DNA of 6,386 nucleotides, taken from NCBI GenBank assembly GCA_020851855.1, contig JADZBY010000318.1:1-6386 (forward strand), written 5' to 3'. Shown piece by piece: positions 6,223 through 6,386 of this stretch. Below the pieces are notes generated by a model, which did no database searches, was not told where the DNA came from, and saw nothing but the letters and a program-made list of their open reading frames with translations. The DNA is from Anaerolineae bacterium. Lineage in GTDB: Bacteria > Chloroflexota > Anaerolineae > Aggregatilineales > UBA2796. Within the stretch, counting starts at the first letter, position 1; every line of letters begins with the position of its first letter. The position numbers were made by a program, and so were the translations under genes.

Positions 6223-6386
6223 CCTCACCCCCGGCCCCTCTCCACGACTGCCACCCCAGACTACCCACTGAGCGCTCGCGTTCAATGGGAACCCGGCAGG
6301 CATGGAGAGGGGAGATCGCCAGCCCTGCCGCCGCGCTCTTCCCCCTCTCTACGCGGTACGCCGCGTGGAAAGGGGGCCAGGGGGTG
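6223..6386. repeat. Repeat element with imperfect terminal inverted ends, cut by the window edge
   Basis: The left end reads CACCCCCGGCCCCTCTCCA (6226-6244). The complement of the right end (6366-6386) reads CACCCCCTGG followed by CCCCCTTTCCA, so the two ends mirror each other with few differences. Inside, CCCCTCTCCA (6235-6244) is matched perfectly by TGGAGAGGGG (6303-6312). The element has no coding capacity and could be a miniature mobile element or a stacked intergenic repeat family. Boundaries are uncertain because the sequence stops within the right end. Confidence 0.55.
6341..6376. repeat. Long stem-loop in the right-hand repeat region
   Basis: Bases 6341-6356 pair with 6361-6376 around the loop TACG. 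There are 15 pairs, including a perfect ACGCGG/CCGCGT core, one T-G wobble and one C/A mismatch. It is the strongest hairpin in the window. No T-run follows on either strand, so I do not call it a terminator. Confidence 0.7.

Larger units (their letters stand above)
6098..6386. other. Non-coding repeat-rich region
   Basis: This stretch has no credible gene. It holds two direct copies of CCTCACCCCCGG (6127-6138 and 6223-6234), a near-mirror copy at the right edge (CCAGGGGGTG, 6377-6386), and several inverted repeats listed separately. The promoter of the hydrolase operon must lie here or beyond, but I see no convincing -35/-10 pair. The array continues past the window end. Confidence 0.7.

Noticed and set aside
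6127..6386. CRISPR array
   Set aside because: The repeated motifs are unevenly spaced, partly inverted and differ in length; there are no regular spacers and no cas genes.

Overview
The window is GC-rich DNA, densely packed with genes in ATGA-coupled pairs. Its intergenic gaps carry 'CCTCACCCCCGG...CCCCTCTCC'-type repeats. From memory, this mix points to a member of the Chloroflexota, probably Anaerolineae-like. The supporting signs are a family-39-type membrane glycosyltransferase with a YDQGEG loop, a second 'GLVFNPGE' polytopic protein with a C-terminal beta-rich tail, and G/C-rich intergenic repeats. The phylum call is an inference; no rRNA or marker gene is present.

Left half, + strand: a small two-helix membrane protein (57-269), a polytopic GT-C/GT39-like glycosyltransferase (266-1918) and a full-length ThrE-type exporter (1915-3249) form a tight operon. 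Both junctions are 4-nt ATGA overlaps, so the three genes are probably translated in a coupled way. The first 56 bases are less GC-rich and may hold the end of an upstream gene (stop at 20-22) and a short gap.

Middle, 3250-3465: this is the gap between convergent operons. It has no gene, but holds four consecutive short stem-loops, probably a REP-like repeat cluster that may also act as a two-way transcription stop.

Right half, - strand: a secreted single-domain S9/prolyl-oligopeptidase-type hydrolase (6086 down to 5121) is coupled by another ATGA overlap to a polytopic GT-C-like membrane protein (5124 down to 3466). The 300 bases upstream of the hydrolase contain no gene, only an array of inverted repeats that runs off the end of the window.

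All five proteins are predicted to be membrane-bound or exported, so this is a cell-envelope neighbourhood: two membrane glycosyltransferase-like proteins, a small-molecule exporter and a secreted hydrolase. I see no defence system, phage, transposase, CRISPR array or RNA gene. The window looks like ordinary chromosomal housekeeping or envelope DNA; the least explained parts are the divergent GT-C-like protein and the two repeat clusters.
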